Below are positions 17,126-26,607 of a stretch of DNA of 44,920 bases, in pieces. Numbering within the stretch: the first letter of the stretch is position 1; each line of letters starts with the position of its first letter. Origin of the DNA: Xanthobacter tagetidis (GTDB lineage: Bacteria > Pseudomonadota > Alphaproteobacteria > Rhizobiales > Xanthobacteraceae); contig NZ_RCTF01000025.1 in assembly GCF_003667445.1 (NCBI RefSeq), forward strand, positions 1-44,920. Direction: 5' to 3'. A program made the position numbers and the translations under genes. Under the pieces are notes generated by a model. The model made no database searches. It had not been told where the DNA came from and was given only the letters and a program-made list of their open reading frames with translations.

Positions 17126-17530
17126 TCACGCCTGTTCCAGCTCCACGAGCGTGCCGTTGAAGTCCTTCGGGTGAAGGAACAGCACCGGCTTGCCGTGGGC
17201 ACCGATCTTCGGCTCGCCGGTGCCGAGCACCCGCGCGCCATTGGCCTTGAGCTGGTCGCGGGCCGCCAGGATGTCGTCCACCTCGTAGCAGATGTGGTGG
17301 ATGCCGCCGTCCGGGTTGCGCTCCAGGAACTTCAGGATCGGGGAGTCGGCGCCGAGCGGCTCCAGGAACTCGATCTTGGTGTTCGGCAGATGGACGAACA
17401 CGGTGGTGACGCCGTGCTCCACCTGGGGCACCGCCTCGGACACCTCAGCCCCCAGCGTGTCGCGATAGAGGGCGGCGGCGGCGGAAAGGTCGCGCACCGC
17501 GATGGCCACGTGGTTCAGCCGTCCGATCAT
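17126..17530 (-). CDS. mce: Methylmalonyl-CoA epimerase
   Basis: This enzyme interconverts (R)- and (S)-methylmalonyl-CoA in the propionyl-CoA to succinyl-CoA route. The 134-residue protein is a single VOC-fold unit pair of the usual epimerase length. It begins MIGRLNHVAIAVRDL and shows the probable metal ligands His7, His79 (GGIHHICYEV) and Glu130 (GTLVELEQA). It lies 34 nt after rnj and 4 nt before the DUF1467 gene on the same strand. VOC proteins are easy to confuse, but the length, motifs and DUF1467 neighbour make epimerase the best call. Confidence 0.92.
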   Translation of the reverse strand: MIGRLNHVAIAVRDLSAAAALYRDTLGAEVSEAVPQVEHGVTTVFVHLPNTKIEFLEPLGADSPILKFLERNPDGGIHHICYEVDDILAARDQLKANGARVLGTGEPKIGAHGKPVLFLHPKDFNGTLVELEQA

Positions 17531-17564
17531 GATCCCCTCCTCGCGTCGCGCGCCGATGTCGCTA

Positions 17565-19253
17565 TCAGACTTCGAGAACGTGCACGTGGCAAACCGGCTT
17601 TTTGCCCCATACCGCGTTCACCGCCGCGCGCACCGCCCGCTCCAGCGTCTCGGCGAGCGCCTCGGGATCGCGCCGGCGCGCCTTGGGCAGGTTCTCCAGG
17701 GTCGCGCTCACGGTGTCGAGCACATGGTCGAGCATGTCGACGCCGCCCTCCCCGCGCTCGGGAATGCCGGTGATCTCCACCGAGGGATCGCCGGCGATGC
17801 CGCCGTGCCGATCCACCGCCACCGAGACCGACACCACGCCCGCGAACGAGAGCTTGCGCCGCTCGGGGATGGCGCGGGCGGTCTCGGCCACCAGCAGGCG
17901 GCCGTCCTTGTAGAGCCGGCCGAACGGCAGGTCGTCCACCCGCTCCGCCGGGCCTGGCGCAAGGCGCACCACGTGGCCGTCATAGCAGGTGACCACCTCC
18001 GGCACGCCGAGGCTCTTGGCGAGCTTCGCATGCTCGTGCAGATGCAGCGCCTCGCCGTGCACGGGGATCGCCACCTGCGGGCGCACCATCTCGTACATCT
18101 GCTTGAGTTCGCCGCGCCGCGGGTGGCCGGAGACGTGCACCAGCCCGTCGCGATCGGTCATCACCTCCACGCCCCGGCGCACCAGAGCGTTGATGATGTG
18201 GTTCACCACCTTCTCGTTGCCGGGGATGGTACGCGAAGAGAACACCACGAGGTCGCCCGGCGAGAGGGCGATCTCGGGATGGTCGTCGTCGGCGATGCGC
18301 CGCAGCGCCGCGCGCTGCTCGCCCTGGCTGCCGGTGAGGATGGCCACCACCTTCTCGCGCGGCAGGAAGCCGAACGCGTCTGCGCCACGGAAGGCGGGCA
18401 CGCCGTCGAGCAGCCCCTCCTCCCGCGCCACGCCGATGACGCGCTCCAGCGCCCGGCCCACCACCACCACCTCGCGCCCGTTGGCGCGCGCCGCCTGGGC
18501 GATGGCGCGCACGCGCGCCACGTTGGAGGAGAAGGTGGTGAAGGCGACGCGGTGCTTCGCCTTGCCGACGATCTCGGTGAGCGCTGCCGCAACGTCCGCC
18601 TCGGAGGGCGAGACGCCTTCGCGGATGGCATTGGTGGAATCGCAGATCAGCGCCCGGACGCCCTCGTCGCCCAGCGCCTTCAGCCGCTCGGTGTCGGTGG
18701 GCGGGCCCACCAGCGGCGTCGGGTCGAGCTTCCAGTCGCCGGTATGCACCACGAGGCCGGCCCCGGTGCGGATGGCAAGGGCATGGCTGTCCGGGATCGA
18801 ATGGGCGACCGGCACGAACTCCACCGAGAACGGGCCGATGTCCACCGACGCGCCCGAGCGCACCACAGTGACCGGCAGCGACGAGGGCGCGCCCGGCTCG
18901 CCGGAGCGCTTGGCCTCCAGCAGGCCGGCGGTGAAGCGCGTGGTGTAGATCGGGCACTTGAGGCGCGGCCACAGGTCCAGCACCGCTCCCACGTGGTCCT
19001 CGTGGCCGTGGGTGATGACGAGGCCGGCGATGTGCTTCTTCTCCGCCTCCAGGAAGCGGATGTCGGGCAGCACCAGGTCGACGCCCGGCGCCTCGGGACC
19101 GGCGAAGCTCATGCCGAGGTCCACCACCAGCCAGGTGCGCGCCTTGCGCGGGCCGTAGCCGTAGAGGGCGAGATTCATGCCGATCTCGCCGACGCCGCCC
19201 AAGGGCGCGAATACCAACTCGTCGGGTTGTGCCATCTGTTCCGCCGTTTCCAT
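17565..19253 (-). CDS. rnj: Ribonuclease J
   Basis: RNase J is a zinc-dependent metallo-beta-lactamase/beta-CASP nuclease with 5' exonuclease and endonuclease activity in mRNA decay and rRNA maturation. The 562 residues carry the motif THGHEDHVG with His82, His84, Asp86 and His87. The beta-CASP and C-terminal domains follow. This is the normal RNase J length. The start may be the ATG at 19253 or the one at 19235 (MAQPDELVFAPLGGVGEIG); neither has a strong ribosome site. It lies between birA and mce, a conserved alphaproteobacterial order. Confidence 0.94.
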   Translation of the reverse strand: METAEQMAQPDELVFAPLGGVGEIGMNLALYGYGPRKARTWLVVDLGMSFAGPEAPGVDLVLPDIRFLEAEKKHIAGLVITHGHEDHVGAVLDLWPRLKCPIYTTRFTAGLLEAKRSGEPGAPSSLPVTVVRSGASVDIGPFSVEFVPVAHSIPDSHALAIRTGAGLVVHTGDWKLDPTPLVGPPTDTERLKALGDEGVRALICDSTNAIREGVSPSEADVAAALTEIVGKAKHRVAFTTFSSNVARVRAIAQAARANGREVVVVGRALERVIGVAREEGLLDGVPAFRGADAFGFLPREKVVAILTGSQGEQRAALRRIADDDHPEIALSPGDLVVFSSRTIPGNEKVVNHIINALVRRGVEVMTDRDGLVHVSGHPRRGELKQMYEMVRPQVAIPVHGEALHLHEHAKLAKSLGVPEVVTCYDGHVVRLAPGPAERVDDLPFGRLYKDGRLLVAETARAIPERRKLSFAGVVSVSVAVDRHGGIAGDPSVEITGIPERGEGGVDMLDHVLDTVSATLENLPKARRRDPEALAETLERAVRAAVNAVWGKKPVCHVHVLEV

Positions 19254-19286
19254 CCCGCGGCGCGCCGTGCGCCGCGGCTGCGGACC

Positions 19287-20057
19287 CTAGAGGTCCGGCT
19301 TGATGAGGGAGACGTCGCCGGCCGTGATGATCTCCGCGACGCCGTCCTTGCGCCTCAGCATCAGGGCGCCGCGCGCGTCGATGTTCTCGAACCGGCCCAC
19401 CACCTCGCGCTCGCCCACCTTGACGCTCACCTGGTCGCCCATGCCGAGAGCATGGCGCATCCATTCGGTGCGGATCTCGGGGAAGCCGGCGCCGGCGTTC
19501 CACTGGCTGATGCGGGCCGCCATGGCGATGTCGAGCGCCTCCAGCACCCGGTCGGGCGCGGCGGGGGCGCCCGCGGCCTCAAGCGAGGTCGCGGGATAAG
19601 CGAGGCCGTCCGGATGGTGCAGGCAGTTGACGCCGAAGCCGATCACCGCAGCCGGGCGGCCATAGGCGTCGGAGCCGCCCTCCACCAGGATGCCGGCGAG
19701 CTTGGCGCCGTCGATCAGGAGGTCGTTGGGCCATTTCAGCTTGAGGCGGTCGGCGCCGATGTCGGGCGCCGCCCGCGCCACCGCATCGCGCAGCGCGAGG
19801 CCGGCGACGAAGCACAACTGGGCGAGATTCGCGGCCGGCGCCGGGTTCGGCAGCACCAGAGTGGCGAACAGGTTGCCCACCTCGGAGGTCCAGGGGCGGC
19901 CGCGCCGGCCGCGGCCGGCGGTCTGCACGTCCGCCACCAGCCACACCGGCATGGTCTCGCCACGCGCAAGGCGCGCGAGCCCCTCGGCATTGGTGGAGCC
20001 GATCTCGGTGTAGCGGACGATGGGAACCGTGGAACCCTGGAATTCGTATGCGGCCAT
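19287..20057 (-). CDS. birA: Biotin--[acetyl-CoA-carboxylase] ligase, monofunctional
   Basis: This enzyme activates biotin with ATP and attaches it to the carrier protein of acetyl-CoA carboxylase and other biotin enzymes. The 256-residue protein starts at the ATG at 20057, 4 nt after the nuoN stop. The biotinyl-AMP loop GRGRRG is at 48-53, KWPND at 108-112 and the active-site Lys119 lies in GAKLAGILVE. The catalytic domain starts almost at once, with no N-terminal helix-turn-helix, so it cannot act as the biotin repressor. It is the first gene after nuoN, so its expression is tied to the nuo operon unless an internal promoter exists. Confidence 0.95.
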   Translation of the reverse strand: MAAYEFQGSTVPIVRYTEIGSTNAEGLARLARGETMPVWLVADVQTAGRGRRGRPWTSEVGNLFATLVLPNPAPAANLAQLCFVAGLALRDAVARAAPDIGADRLKLKWPNDLLIDGAKLAGILVEGGSDAYGRPAAVIGFGVNCLHHPDGLAYPATSLEAAGAPAAPDRVLEALDIAMAARISQWNAGAGFPEIRTEWMRHALGMGDQVSVKVGEREVVGRFENIDARGALMLRRKDGVAEIITAGDVSLIKPDL

Positions 20058-20061
20058 TCGA

Positions 20062-21501
20062 TCAGAAGAGCGAGCGGGCGGCGGCACCCGCCGCCTCGAT
20101 GAGGGGAGCGGGATAGACGAAATAGAAGATCGTGAAAAGCCCGCTCACGCCGAGCACCGCCTTCAGCTCGGACGGCATGGGGTCGAACGCCTCCGCCGGC
20201 TCGTCGAAATACATGATCTTGACGATGCGCAGGTAGTAGAAGGCGCCCACAACCGATGCGAGCACGCCGATCACCGCGAGCCAATAGAGCCCGGCCTGGA
20301 TCGCGGCGAGGAACACATAATATTTGGCGAGGAACCCGGCGAGCGGCGGGATGCCGGCGAGCGAGAACATGAGCGCGGCCAGCAGCAGCGCCATCACCGG
20401 GTTGCGGGTGCCGAGCCCCGCGAGATCCTCGACGCTCTCCACCGCCTGGCCCTTGCGGCGCATGGCGAGCACGCAGGCGAACGAGCCGAGCGTCATGGCG
20501 ACATAGATCGCCATGTAGACCAGAACGCCGCGCACCCCCTGCTCGGTGCCGGCGGCGAGGCCCACCAGCGCGAAGCCCATGTGGCCGATGGAGGAATAGG
20601 CGAGCAGGCGCTTGATGTTGCGCTGGCCGATGGCGGCGAAGGCGCCGAGCACCATGGAGGCGATGGCGACGAAGGCGACGATCTGCTGCCACTGGTGGGT
20701 GACGTGCGGGAACGCCTCCGCCGTTACGCGCACGAAGATCGCCATGGCGGCGGCCTTGGGCGCGGTGGCGAAGAAGGCGGTGACCGGGGTCGGCGCGCCC
20801 TCATAGACGTCCGGCGTCCACATGTGGAACGGCACGGCGGAGACCTTGAAGCACAGGCCGGCCAGGAGGAAGACTAGGCCGAAGATCAGGCCGAGCGACG
20901 GCTCCTTCACCACGGTGGCGATCACCGAGAAGTTCACCGAGCCGGTGAAGCCGTAGATCAGCGAGGCGCCGTAGAGCAGCATGCCCGAGGAGAGCGCGCC
21001 GAGGACGAAATACTTCAGGCCCGCCTCGGTGGAGCGGACCGAATCGCGGTTGATCGCGGCCACCACGTAGAGCGAGAGGCTCATCAGTTCGAGGCCGAGA
21101 TAGAGCGCGATCAGGTCGCCTGCGGACACCAGGATGCACATGCCGAGCGTCGCCAGCAGCACCAGCACGGCATATTCGAACTTCTGCTGCTTCTCCCGGT
21201 TCAGCCAGTCCACCGCCATGACCAGCGAGACCGTGGCGCCGGCGAGCGCCAGGAACTTCATGAAGCGCGAATAGGTGTCGATCACCATCGAGCCGTTGAA
21301 GGCGACCACCTCGCCGGCGGGGGCGAGCAGCACCAGCAGCGCCGCCGCCGCGAGCACAGCGATGGCGAGCCCCGTCACGAGGTTCGCCGCGGCTTCCCCG
21401 CGGAACGCGCCGATCAGGATCAGCGCGATGGCCGACACCGCGAGCACAAGCTCGGGCAGGACCGCGGCGACGGGAGGCAGGAGCTGCGACATGGCGGTCA
21501 T
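20062..21501 (-). CDS. nuoN: NADH-quinone oxidoreductase subunit N
   Basis: NuoN is one of three antiporter-like subunits that form the proton channels of complex I in the inner membrane. The 479 residues carry about 14 membrane helices. The conserved glutamate of helix 5 lies in LYLGLELMSLSLYV. The discontinuous helix region PFHMWTPDVYEGAPTP, followed by a Lys-bearing helix, is intact. Start at the ATG at 21501 or 21492; both lack a clear ribosome site, which fits coupling to nuoM 6 nt away. It is the last nuo gene. Confidence 0.97.
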   Translation of the reverse strand: MTAMSQLLPPVAAVLPELVLAVSAIALILIGAFRGEAAANLVTGLAIAVLAAAALLVLLAPAGEVVAFNGSMVIDTYSRFMKFLALAGATVSLVMAVDWLNREKQQKFEYAVLVLLATLGMCILVSAGDLIALYLGLELMSLSLYVVAAINRDSVRSTEAGLKYFVLGALSSGMLLYGASLIYGFTGSVNFSVIATVVKEPSLGLIFGLVFLLAGLCFKVSAVPFHMWTPDVYEGAPTPVTAFFATAPKAAAMAIFVRVTAEAFPHVTHQWQQIVAFVAIASMVLGAFAAIGQRNIKRLLAYSSIGHMGFALVGLAAGTEQGVRGVLVYMAIYVAMTLGSFACVLAMRRKGQAVESVEDLAGLGTRNPVMALLLAALMFSLAGIPPLAGFLAKYYVFLAAIQAGLYWLAVIGVLASVVGAFYYLRIVKIMYFDEPAEAFDPMPSELKAVLGVSGLFTIFYFVYPAPLIEAAGAAARSLF

Positions 21502-21507
21502 CCGGGA

Positions 21508-23019
21508 TCAGAAGGGAAGGAGCAGCGCGGTCTTCACCGCCGCCGCCACCTGGTCGGTGCGCGCGATCACCGTGCCCACCGCGCTCGACGTCATGTTGAG
21601 GATCGGCGCGGGCCACACGCCGAAGAGGATGGTCAGCACCACCAGCGGCGCCATGATCGCGATCTCGCGCGGCGAGAGGTCGGCCATGGCCTTCAGGCTG
21701 TCCTTCTCCAGCGGCCCGAAGATCACGCGCAGATAGAGCCAGAGCGCATAGGCCGCCGACAGGATCACGCCGGTGGCGGCGAAGAAGGCGATCCAGGTGT
21801 TGCGCTCGAAGGCGGCGAGCATGGTGAGGAACTCGCCCACGAAGCCCGACGTGCCCGGCAGGCCCACGTTCGCCATGGTGAACACCATGAACACGGTGGC
21901 GTAGAGCGGCATGCGGTGCACCAGCCCGCCATAGGCGGCGATCTGGCGCGTGTGCATGCGGTCGTAGATCACGCCCACGCACAGGAACAGCGCGCCGGAG
22001 ACGAAGCCGTGCGAGATCATCAGGAACATGGCGCCCTGCAGCCCCGCCTCGTTCATGGCGAAGATGCCCATGGTCACGAAGCCCATGTGGGCGATGGACG
22101 AGTAGGCGATCAGCTTCTTGATGTCCTCCTGCACGAGGGCCACCAGCGAGGTGTAGATGATCGCCACCACCGAGAGCGTGAACACCAGCGGCGCGAACAG
22201 GTGGCTCGCCTCCGGGAACATGGGCAGCGAGAAGCGGATGAAGCCGTAGCCGCCCATCTTCAGGAGGATGCCGGCAAGGATCACCGAGCCGGCGGTGGGC
22301 GCCTCCACATGGGCGTCGGGCAGCCAGGTGTGCACCGGCCACATGGGCATCTTCACCGCGAACGAAGCGAAGAAGGCGAGCCACAGCCAGGTCTGCATGC
22401 CGGACGGGAAGCCAAACTTCATCAGGGTGGGCACGTCGGTGGTGCCGGCCTGCCAGTACATGGCCATGATGGCGAGCATCATCAGCACCGAGCCGGCGAG
22501 CGTATAGAGGAAGAACTTGAACGCCGCATAGATGCGCCGCTGCCCGCCCCAGATGCCGATGATGAGGAACATCGGGATCAGGCCGCCCTCGAAGAAGAAG
22601 TAGAAGAGGACGAGGTCGAGCGCGCAGAAGGTGCCGACCATCAGGGTCTCGAGCACCAGGAAGGCGATCATGTATTCCTTCACCCGCTTGTGCACGCTCT
22701 CCCACGAGGCGAGGATGCAGAACGGCATGAGGAAGGTGGTCAGGATCACGAACGGCAGCGAGATGCCGTCGACGCCCATGTGGTAGGCGGCGACGTCGCC
22801 GAGCCAGGCTTTCTTCTCCACGAACTGGAAGCCGGGGGCGGCCGGGTCGAAGCCCGGCAGCAGCAGCAGCGACACGACGAAGGTGACGAGCGTCGTCCAC
22901 AGCGCCACCCAGCGGGCGTTGCGCGCGGTGACTTCGCTGTCGCCCCTCACCGCCAGGATGAACAGCGCCCCCACCAATGGCAGGAAGGTGACGACGGAGA
23001 GGATGGGCCAACCGGTCAT
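21508..23019 (-). CDS. nuoM: NADH-quinone oxidoreductase subunit M
   Basis: NuoM is the second antiporter-like proton channel of complex I. The protein is 503 residues from the ATG at 23019 (MTGWPILSVVTFLPLVG); a longer in-frame start lies inside nuoL and is rejected. The helix-5 glutamate lies in FYFFFEGGLIPMF, and the KMPMWPVHTWLPDAHVEAPT block supplies the conserved Lys and proline-kinked helix. It lies 4 nt after nuoL and 6 nt before nuoN, consistent with stoichiometric expression. Confidence 0.97.
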   Translation of the reverse strand: MTGWPILSVVTFLPLVGALFILAVRGDSEVTARNARWVALWTTLVTFVVSLLLLPGFDPAAPGFQFVEKKAWLGDVAAYHMGVDGISLPFVILTTFLMPFCILASWESVHKRVKEYMIAFLVLETLMVGTFCALDLVLFYFFFEGGLIPMFLIIGIWGGQRRIYAAFKFFLYTLAGSVLMMLAIMAMYWQAGTTDVPTLMKFGFPSGMQTWLWLAFFASFAVKMPMWPVHTWLPDAHVEAPTAGSVILAGILLKMGGYGFIRFSLPMFPEASHLFAPLVFTLSVVAIIYTSLVALVQEDIKKLIAYSSIAHMGFVTMGIFAMNEAGLQGAMFLMISHGFVSGALFLCVGVIYDRMHTRQIAAYGGLVHRMPLYATVFMVFTMANVGLPGTSGFVGEFLTMLAAFERNTWIAFFAATGVILSAAYALWLYLRVIFGPLEKDSLKAMADLSPREIAIMAPLVVLTILFGVWPAPILNMTSSAVGTVIARTDQVAAAVKTALLLPF

Positions 23020-23023
23020 CGCG

Positions 23024-24949
23024 TCACACTCCGGCGAACATGAACCAGGTGATGAAAGCCGCGACGCCAATGAGCATCACGAAGGCGTAGTGGTAGAGGT
23101 AGCCGGACTGGAGCCGCACCACCCGCCCCGTCACGTCCATGACGCGCGCGGAGATGCCGTCCGGCCCGAGGCCGTCGATGACGGTGCCGTCGCCCCGCTT
23201 CCACAGGAACCGGCCGAGCCAGAGCGCCGGCTTGACGATCAGGAAGTCGTAGATCTCGTCGAAGTACCACTTGTTCAGAAGGAAGCGGTAGAGCGCGTCC
23301 TGCGACCGCGCGAGCTGCCCCGGAACCGATGGGTCGAGCACGTAGAACCAGACCGCGAAGGCGGTGCCGATCAGCATCATCAGCGTCGGCGCCCACACCG
23401 CCCAGCCCGGAATCTCGTGCATGGCGTGCAGGATGTGGTTCTCCGCCCCCATGAAGATGGAGTGGCGGAAGAAGTGCTCCACCCCATGGCCGACAAACAC
23501 GCCGTAGAAGGCCATGCCGGCGAAGATCGCGCCGACCGACAGCGCGGCCAGCGGGATGGTCATCACCAGCGGGCTCTCATGGGCGTGGTCGTAGTGGTGG
23601 TGGTCGTGCGGCTTGCCGTGGAAGGTCATGAACACCAGGCGCCACGAATAGAAGGCGGTGAGCGCGGCGGCGATCACGGTCAGCCAGTAGCCGTAGACCC
23701 GGAAGTAGTTGTGGCTGGCATAGGCCGCCTCGATGATGGCGTCCTTGGAATAATAGCCCGCGAGCGGCGGCACGCCGGTGATGGCGAGCGTGCCCACCAG
23801 CATCACGCCGTAGGTGAAGGGGATCTTCTTCCACAGCCCGCCCATGTGGCGCATGTCCTGCTCGTGGTGCATCGCGTGGATCACCGAGCCGGCGCCGAGG
23901 AACAGCAGCGCCTTGAAGAAGGCGTGCGTGAACAGGTGGAACATGCCGATGGAATAGGCCCCCGCCCCCATGGCGACGAACATGTAGCCGAGCTGGGAGC
24001 AGGTGGAGTAGGCGATCACCTTCTTGATGTCGTTCTGCACCAGGCCGATGGTCGCCGCGAAGAACGCGGTGGTGGCGCCGACCAGCATGACGATGTCGAG
24101 CGCGGTGGGCGACAGCTCGAAGATGGGCGACATGCGCGCCACCATGAACACGCCGGCCGTCACCATGGTGGCGGCATGGATGAGCGCCGACACCGGGGTC
24201 GGGCCCTCCATGGCGTCGGGCAGCCAGGTGTGCAGCAGGAACTGCGCCGACTTGCCCATGGCGCCGACGAACAGCAGCAGCGCGATCACCGTCGGCGCAT
24301 CCCAGTGATGGCCGAGGAAGTGGATGGTCTTGCCGGCGAGCGAGGGCGCCTGGGCGAACACGGTCTCGAACGCCACCGAGCCGGTCATCACGAACAGCGC
24401 GAAGATGCCGAGCATGAAACCGAAGTCGCCGACGCGGTTGACCACGAACGCCTTCATGGCGGCGGCGTTGGCGGACGGCTTCTGGTACCAGAAGCCGATC
24501 AGCAGGTACGAGGCGAGGCCCACGCCCTCCCAGCCGAAGAACAGCTGCACCAGGTTGTCGGCGGTCACCAGCATCAGCATGGCGAAGGTGAACAGCGACA
24601 GATAGGCGAAGAAGCGCGGGCGGCTCGGGTCCTCGTGCATGTAGCCGATGGAATAGAGGTGCACGAGCGAGGACACGGAGGTGACGACGATCAGCATGAT
24701 CGCGGTCATGGTGTCGATGCGCAGCGCCCAGTCGATCTTCAGGTCGCCCACATAGATCCACTTCATCACCTGCACGCGCGCATCGTGGCCGGAGAAGCCG
24801 ACGTCGATGAAGACGATCCAGGCGAGCAGGCAGGCCACGAACAGGAGCGAAGTGGTGACGATCTCGCTCGCGCGGGCGCCGATGGAGCGGCCGAACAGGC
24901 CGGCGATGAGGAAGCCGACGAGGGGCAGGAAGACGATCGCCTGATACAT
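23024..24949 (-). CDS. nuoL: NADH-quinone oxidoreductase subunit L
   Basis: NuoL is the distal antiporter-like subunit of complex I and carries the long lateral helix that braces NuoM and NuoN. The 641 residues match the usual length. The block GKSAQFLLHTWLPDAMEGPTP and the following AATMVTAGVFM region are diagnostic. A His-rich cytoplasmic or loop segment (HGKPHDHHHYDHAHES) follows helix 12, a common NuoL variation. The ATG at 24949 is 4 nt after nuoK. Confidence 0.97.
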   Translation of the reverse strand: MYQAIVFLPLVGFLIAGLFGRSIGARASEIVTTSLLFVACLLAWIVFIDVGFSGHDARVQVMKWIYVGDLKIDWALRIDTMTAIMLIVVTSVSSLVHLYSIGYMHEDPSRPRFFAYLSLFTFAMLMLVTADNLVQLFFGWEGVGLASYLLIGFWYQKPSANAAAMKAFVVNRVGDFGFMLGIFALFVMTGSVAFETVFAQAPSLAGKTIHFLGHHWDAPTVIALLLFVGAMGKSAQFLLHTWLPDAMEGPTPVSALIHAATMVTAGVFMVARMSPIFELSPTALDIVMLVGATTAFFAATIGLVQNDIKKVIAYSTCSQLGYMFVAMGAGAYSIGMFHLFTHAFFKALLFLGAGSVIHAMHHEQDMRHMGGLWKKIPFTYGVMLVGTLAITGVPPLAGYYSKDAIIEAAYASHNYFRVYGYWLTVIAAALTAFYSWRLVFMTFHGKPHDHHHYDHAHESPLVMTIPLAALSVGAIFAGMAFYGVFVGHGVEHFFRHSIFMGAENHILHAMHEIPGWAVWAPTLMMLIGTAFAVWFYVLDPSVPGQLARSQDALYRFLLNKWYFDEIYDFLIVKPALWLGRFLWKRGDGTVIDGLGPDGISARVMDVTGRVVRLQSGYLYHYAFVMLIGVAAFITWFMFAGV

Positions 24950-24953
24950 GGCC

Positions 24954-25262
24954 TCAGCCCTTCATGGCGTTGATGTCCTCGACGGCGATCGAACCGCGGT
25001 TGCGGTAGAACACCACGAGGATGGCGAGGCCGATGGCCGCCTCGGCCGCCGCGACCGTCAGCACCAGCAGCGCGAAGATCTGGCCGGTGAGATTGCCGAG
25101 GAAGGCCGAGAAGGCCACGAGGTTGATGTTCACGGCGAGCAGGATCAGCTCCACCGACATCAGGATGACGATCACGTTCTTCCGGTTGAGGAAGATGCCG
25201 AGCGTCCCGAGCGTGAACAGGATCGCCGCGACGGTGAGGTAGTGGGAGAGACCGATGTCCAT
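24954..25262 (-). CDS. nuoK: NADH-quinone oxidoreductase subunit K
   Basis: NuoK is a three-helix subunit of the membrane arm with two buried glutamates in the proton path. The 102 residues show three hydrophobic segments. The glutamates lie in LMSVELILLAVNIN and in the helix containing AAAEAAIGLAILV. This is the standard length and motif set. It is spaced 10 nt from nuoJ and 4 nt from nuoL. Confidence 0.97.
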   Translation of the reverse strand: MDIGLSHYLTVAAILFTLGTLGIFLNRKNVIVILMSVELILLAVNINLVAFSAFLGNLTGQIFALLVLTVAAAEAAIGLAILVVFYRNRGSIAVEDINAMKG

Positions 25263-25272
25263 TGCCGCCCCC

Positions 25273-25899
25273 TCAAAGGCCCTGGCCGGGGCGCACCTTG
25301 ACCACCTCGATGGCGGTCTTGGCGGTGCGCTCCACCTGGGCGGAGATGCTCTGGCGCTTTACCCCGGCCTTGTGGCGGAGCGTGAGCACGATGGCGCCGA
25401 TCATGGCGACGAGCAGCACGAAGCCCGCCGCCTGGAAGAAGTAGATGTAGTCCGTGTAGAGCACCTGGCCGATGGCGCGCACGTTGCTCACCGCCTCGGC
25501 GCCGGCGGGCGCCACGTTGGCGGCAGCGGACACCGCCTGGGCGACCCCCGGCCCGGTGGCCCAGGCGCCCAGCACCAGCACCAGCTCGGCGAGGAAGATG
25601 GCGCCGACGATCATGCCGATGGGCAGATATTGCAGGAAGCCCTGGCGCAGCTCCACGAAGTCGACGTCCAGCATCATGACGACGAACAGGAACAGCACCG
25701 CCACCGCGCCCACATAGACCACCACCAGGATCAGCGCGAGGAACTCCGCGCCGATCAGGATGAACAGGCCCGCCGCGTTGACGAAGGCGAGGATGAGGAA
25801 CAGCACCGAGTGCACGGGATTGCGCGAGGAGATCACCATGAAGGCGGACGCAATCAGCACGAAGGCGAAGAGATAGAAGAACGCTGCCGCGACACTCAT
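25273..25899 (-). CDS. nuoJ: NADH-quinone oxidoreductase subunit J
   Basis: NuoJ is a five-helix membrane-arm subunit whose third helix bulge (VYVGAVAVLFLFVVMMLDVD) links the quinone site to the proton channels. The 208 residues are typical for alphaproteobacteria. The fourth and fifth helices are separated by an Ala-rich periplasmic loop (about 125-150). The C-terminal tail is basic and hydrophilic. The start is at the ATG at 25899. A gap of 176 nt separates it from nuoI upstream, larger than the other nuo junctions in this half of the operon. Confidence 0.96.
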   Translation of the reverse strand: MSVAAAFFYLFAFVLIASAFMVISSRNPVHSVLFLILAFVNAAGLFILIGAEFLALILVVVYVGAVAVLFLFVVMMLDVDFVELRQGFLQYLPIGMIVGAIFLAELVLVLGAWATGPGVAQAVSAAANVAPAGAEAVSNVRAIGQVLYTDYIYFFQAAGFVLLVAMIGAIVLTLRHKAGVKRQSISAQVERTAKTAIEVVKVRPGQGL

Positions 25900-26042
25900 G
25901 CGCCGAGCCCCCCTGCCCGCGGCGCGCCCGCGCCGGTCATTGCCGGCGCCGGACGGCGGCCGGTCGATCGATTGCCTTCACGCATCCCAAAAGTCCACTG
26001 TCGAGATGCCGCGCAGGACGCCCGGCACCGATCCAATCCCCG

Positions 26043-26063
26043 CGGCCGGCTTGAGGCCGGCCG
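26043..26063. other. GC stem-loop in the nuoI-nuoJ gap
   Basis: An 8-bp perfect stem with a 5-nt loop (CGGCCGGC, TTGAG, GCCGGCCG) lies 13 bp beyond the nuoI stop. There is no T-run on either side, so it is not a canonical terminator; it may affect RNA stability or partial read-through. The rest of the 176-nt gap shows nothing recognisable. Confidence 0.45.
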
Positions 26064-26075
26064 ATCCCCGCCTGC

Positions 26076-26564
26076 TCAGCGGTATGGCGCATCCATGGCG
26101 ATGGCGCGCGCCAGCTCGCGCTCCCACCGGTCGCCGTTCGCGAGCAGCTTTTCCTTGTCGTAATAGAGTTCCTCGCGCGTCTCGGTGGCGAACTCGAAGT
26201 TCGGCCCCTCGACGATCGCATCCACCGGGCACGCCTCCTGGCAGAAGCCGCAATAGATGCACTTCACCATGTCGATGTCGTAGCGCGTGGTGCGGCGCGT
26301 GCCGTCGTTGCGGCGCGGGCCGGCCTCGATGGTGATGGCCTGCGCCGGGCAGATCGCCTCGCACAATTTGCACGCGATGCAGCGCTCTTCCCCGTTCGGA
26401 TAGCGGCGCAGCGCGTGCTCGCCGCGGAAGCGCGGCGAGAGCGGGCCCTTCTCGAACGGATAGTTCAGCGTCGCCTTGGGCTTGAAGAAATAGCGCATGG
26501 CGAGGAAGAACCCCGAGACCAGCTCGGTGAGGAACAGGGCGCGCGCGGCCTGATCGAGCTTCAT
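26076..26564 (-). CDS. nuoI: NADH-quinone oxidoreductase subunit I
   Basis: NuoI carries the N6a and N6b [4Fe-4S] clusters that pass electrons from NuoG to NuoB. The 162 residues show two full ferredoxin motifs, CIACKLCEAICP (Cys62, 65, 68, 72) and CIYCGFCQEACP (Cys102, 105, 108, 112). An N-terminal amphipathic helix docks on the membrane arm. This is the usual TYKY-type length. It lies 43 nt after nuoH. All eight ligands are intact, so the electron wire is complete here. Confidence 0.98.
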   Translation of the reverse strand: MKLDQAARALFLTELVSGFFLAMRYFFKPKATLNYPFEKGPLSPRFRGEHALRRYPNGEERCIACKLCEAICPAQAITIEAGPRRNDGTRRTTRYDIDMVKCIYCGFCQEACPVDAIVEGPNFEFATETREELYYDKEKLLANGDRWERELARAIAMDAPYR

Positions 26565-26607
26565 GTGCGCTCTCCCGGAAGGCGGTGCGTTTGAGGAGCG
26601 GAGCGGG

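Noticed and set aside
26043..26063. The nuoI-nuoJ stem-loop as an intrinsic terminator
   Set aside because: There is no T-run, and nuoJ-N downstream must be expressed for complex I to form. It is kept only as a stem-loop.
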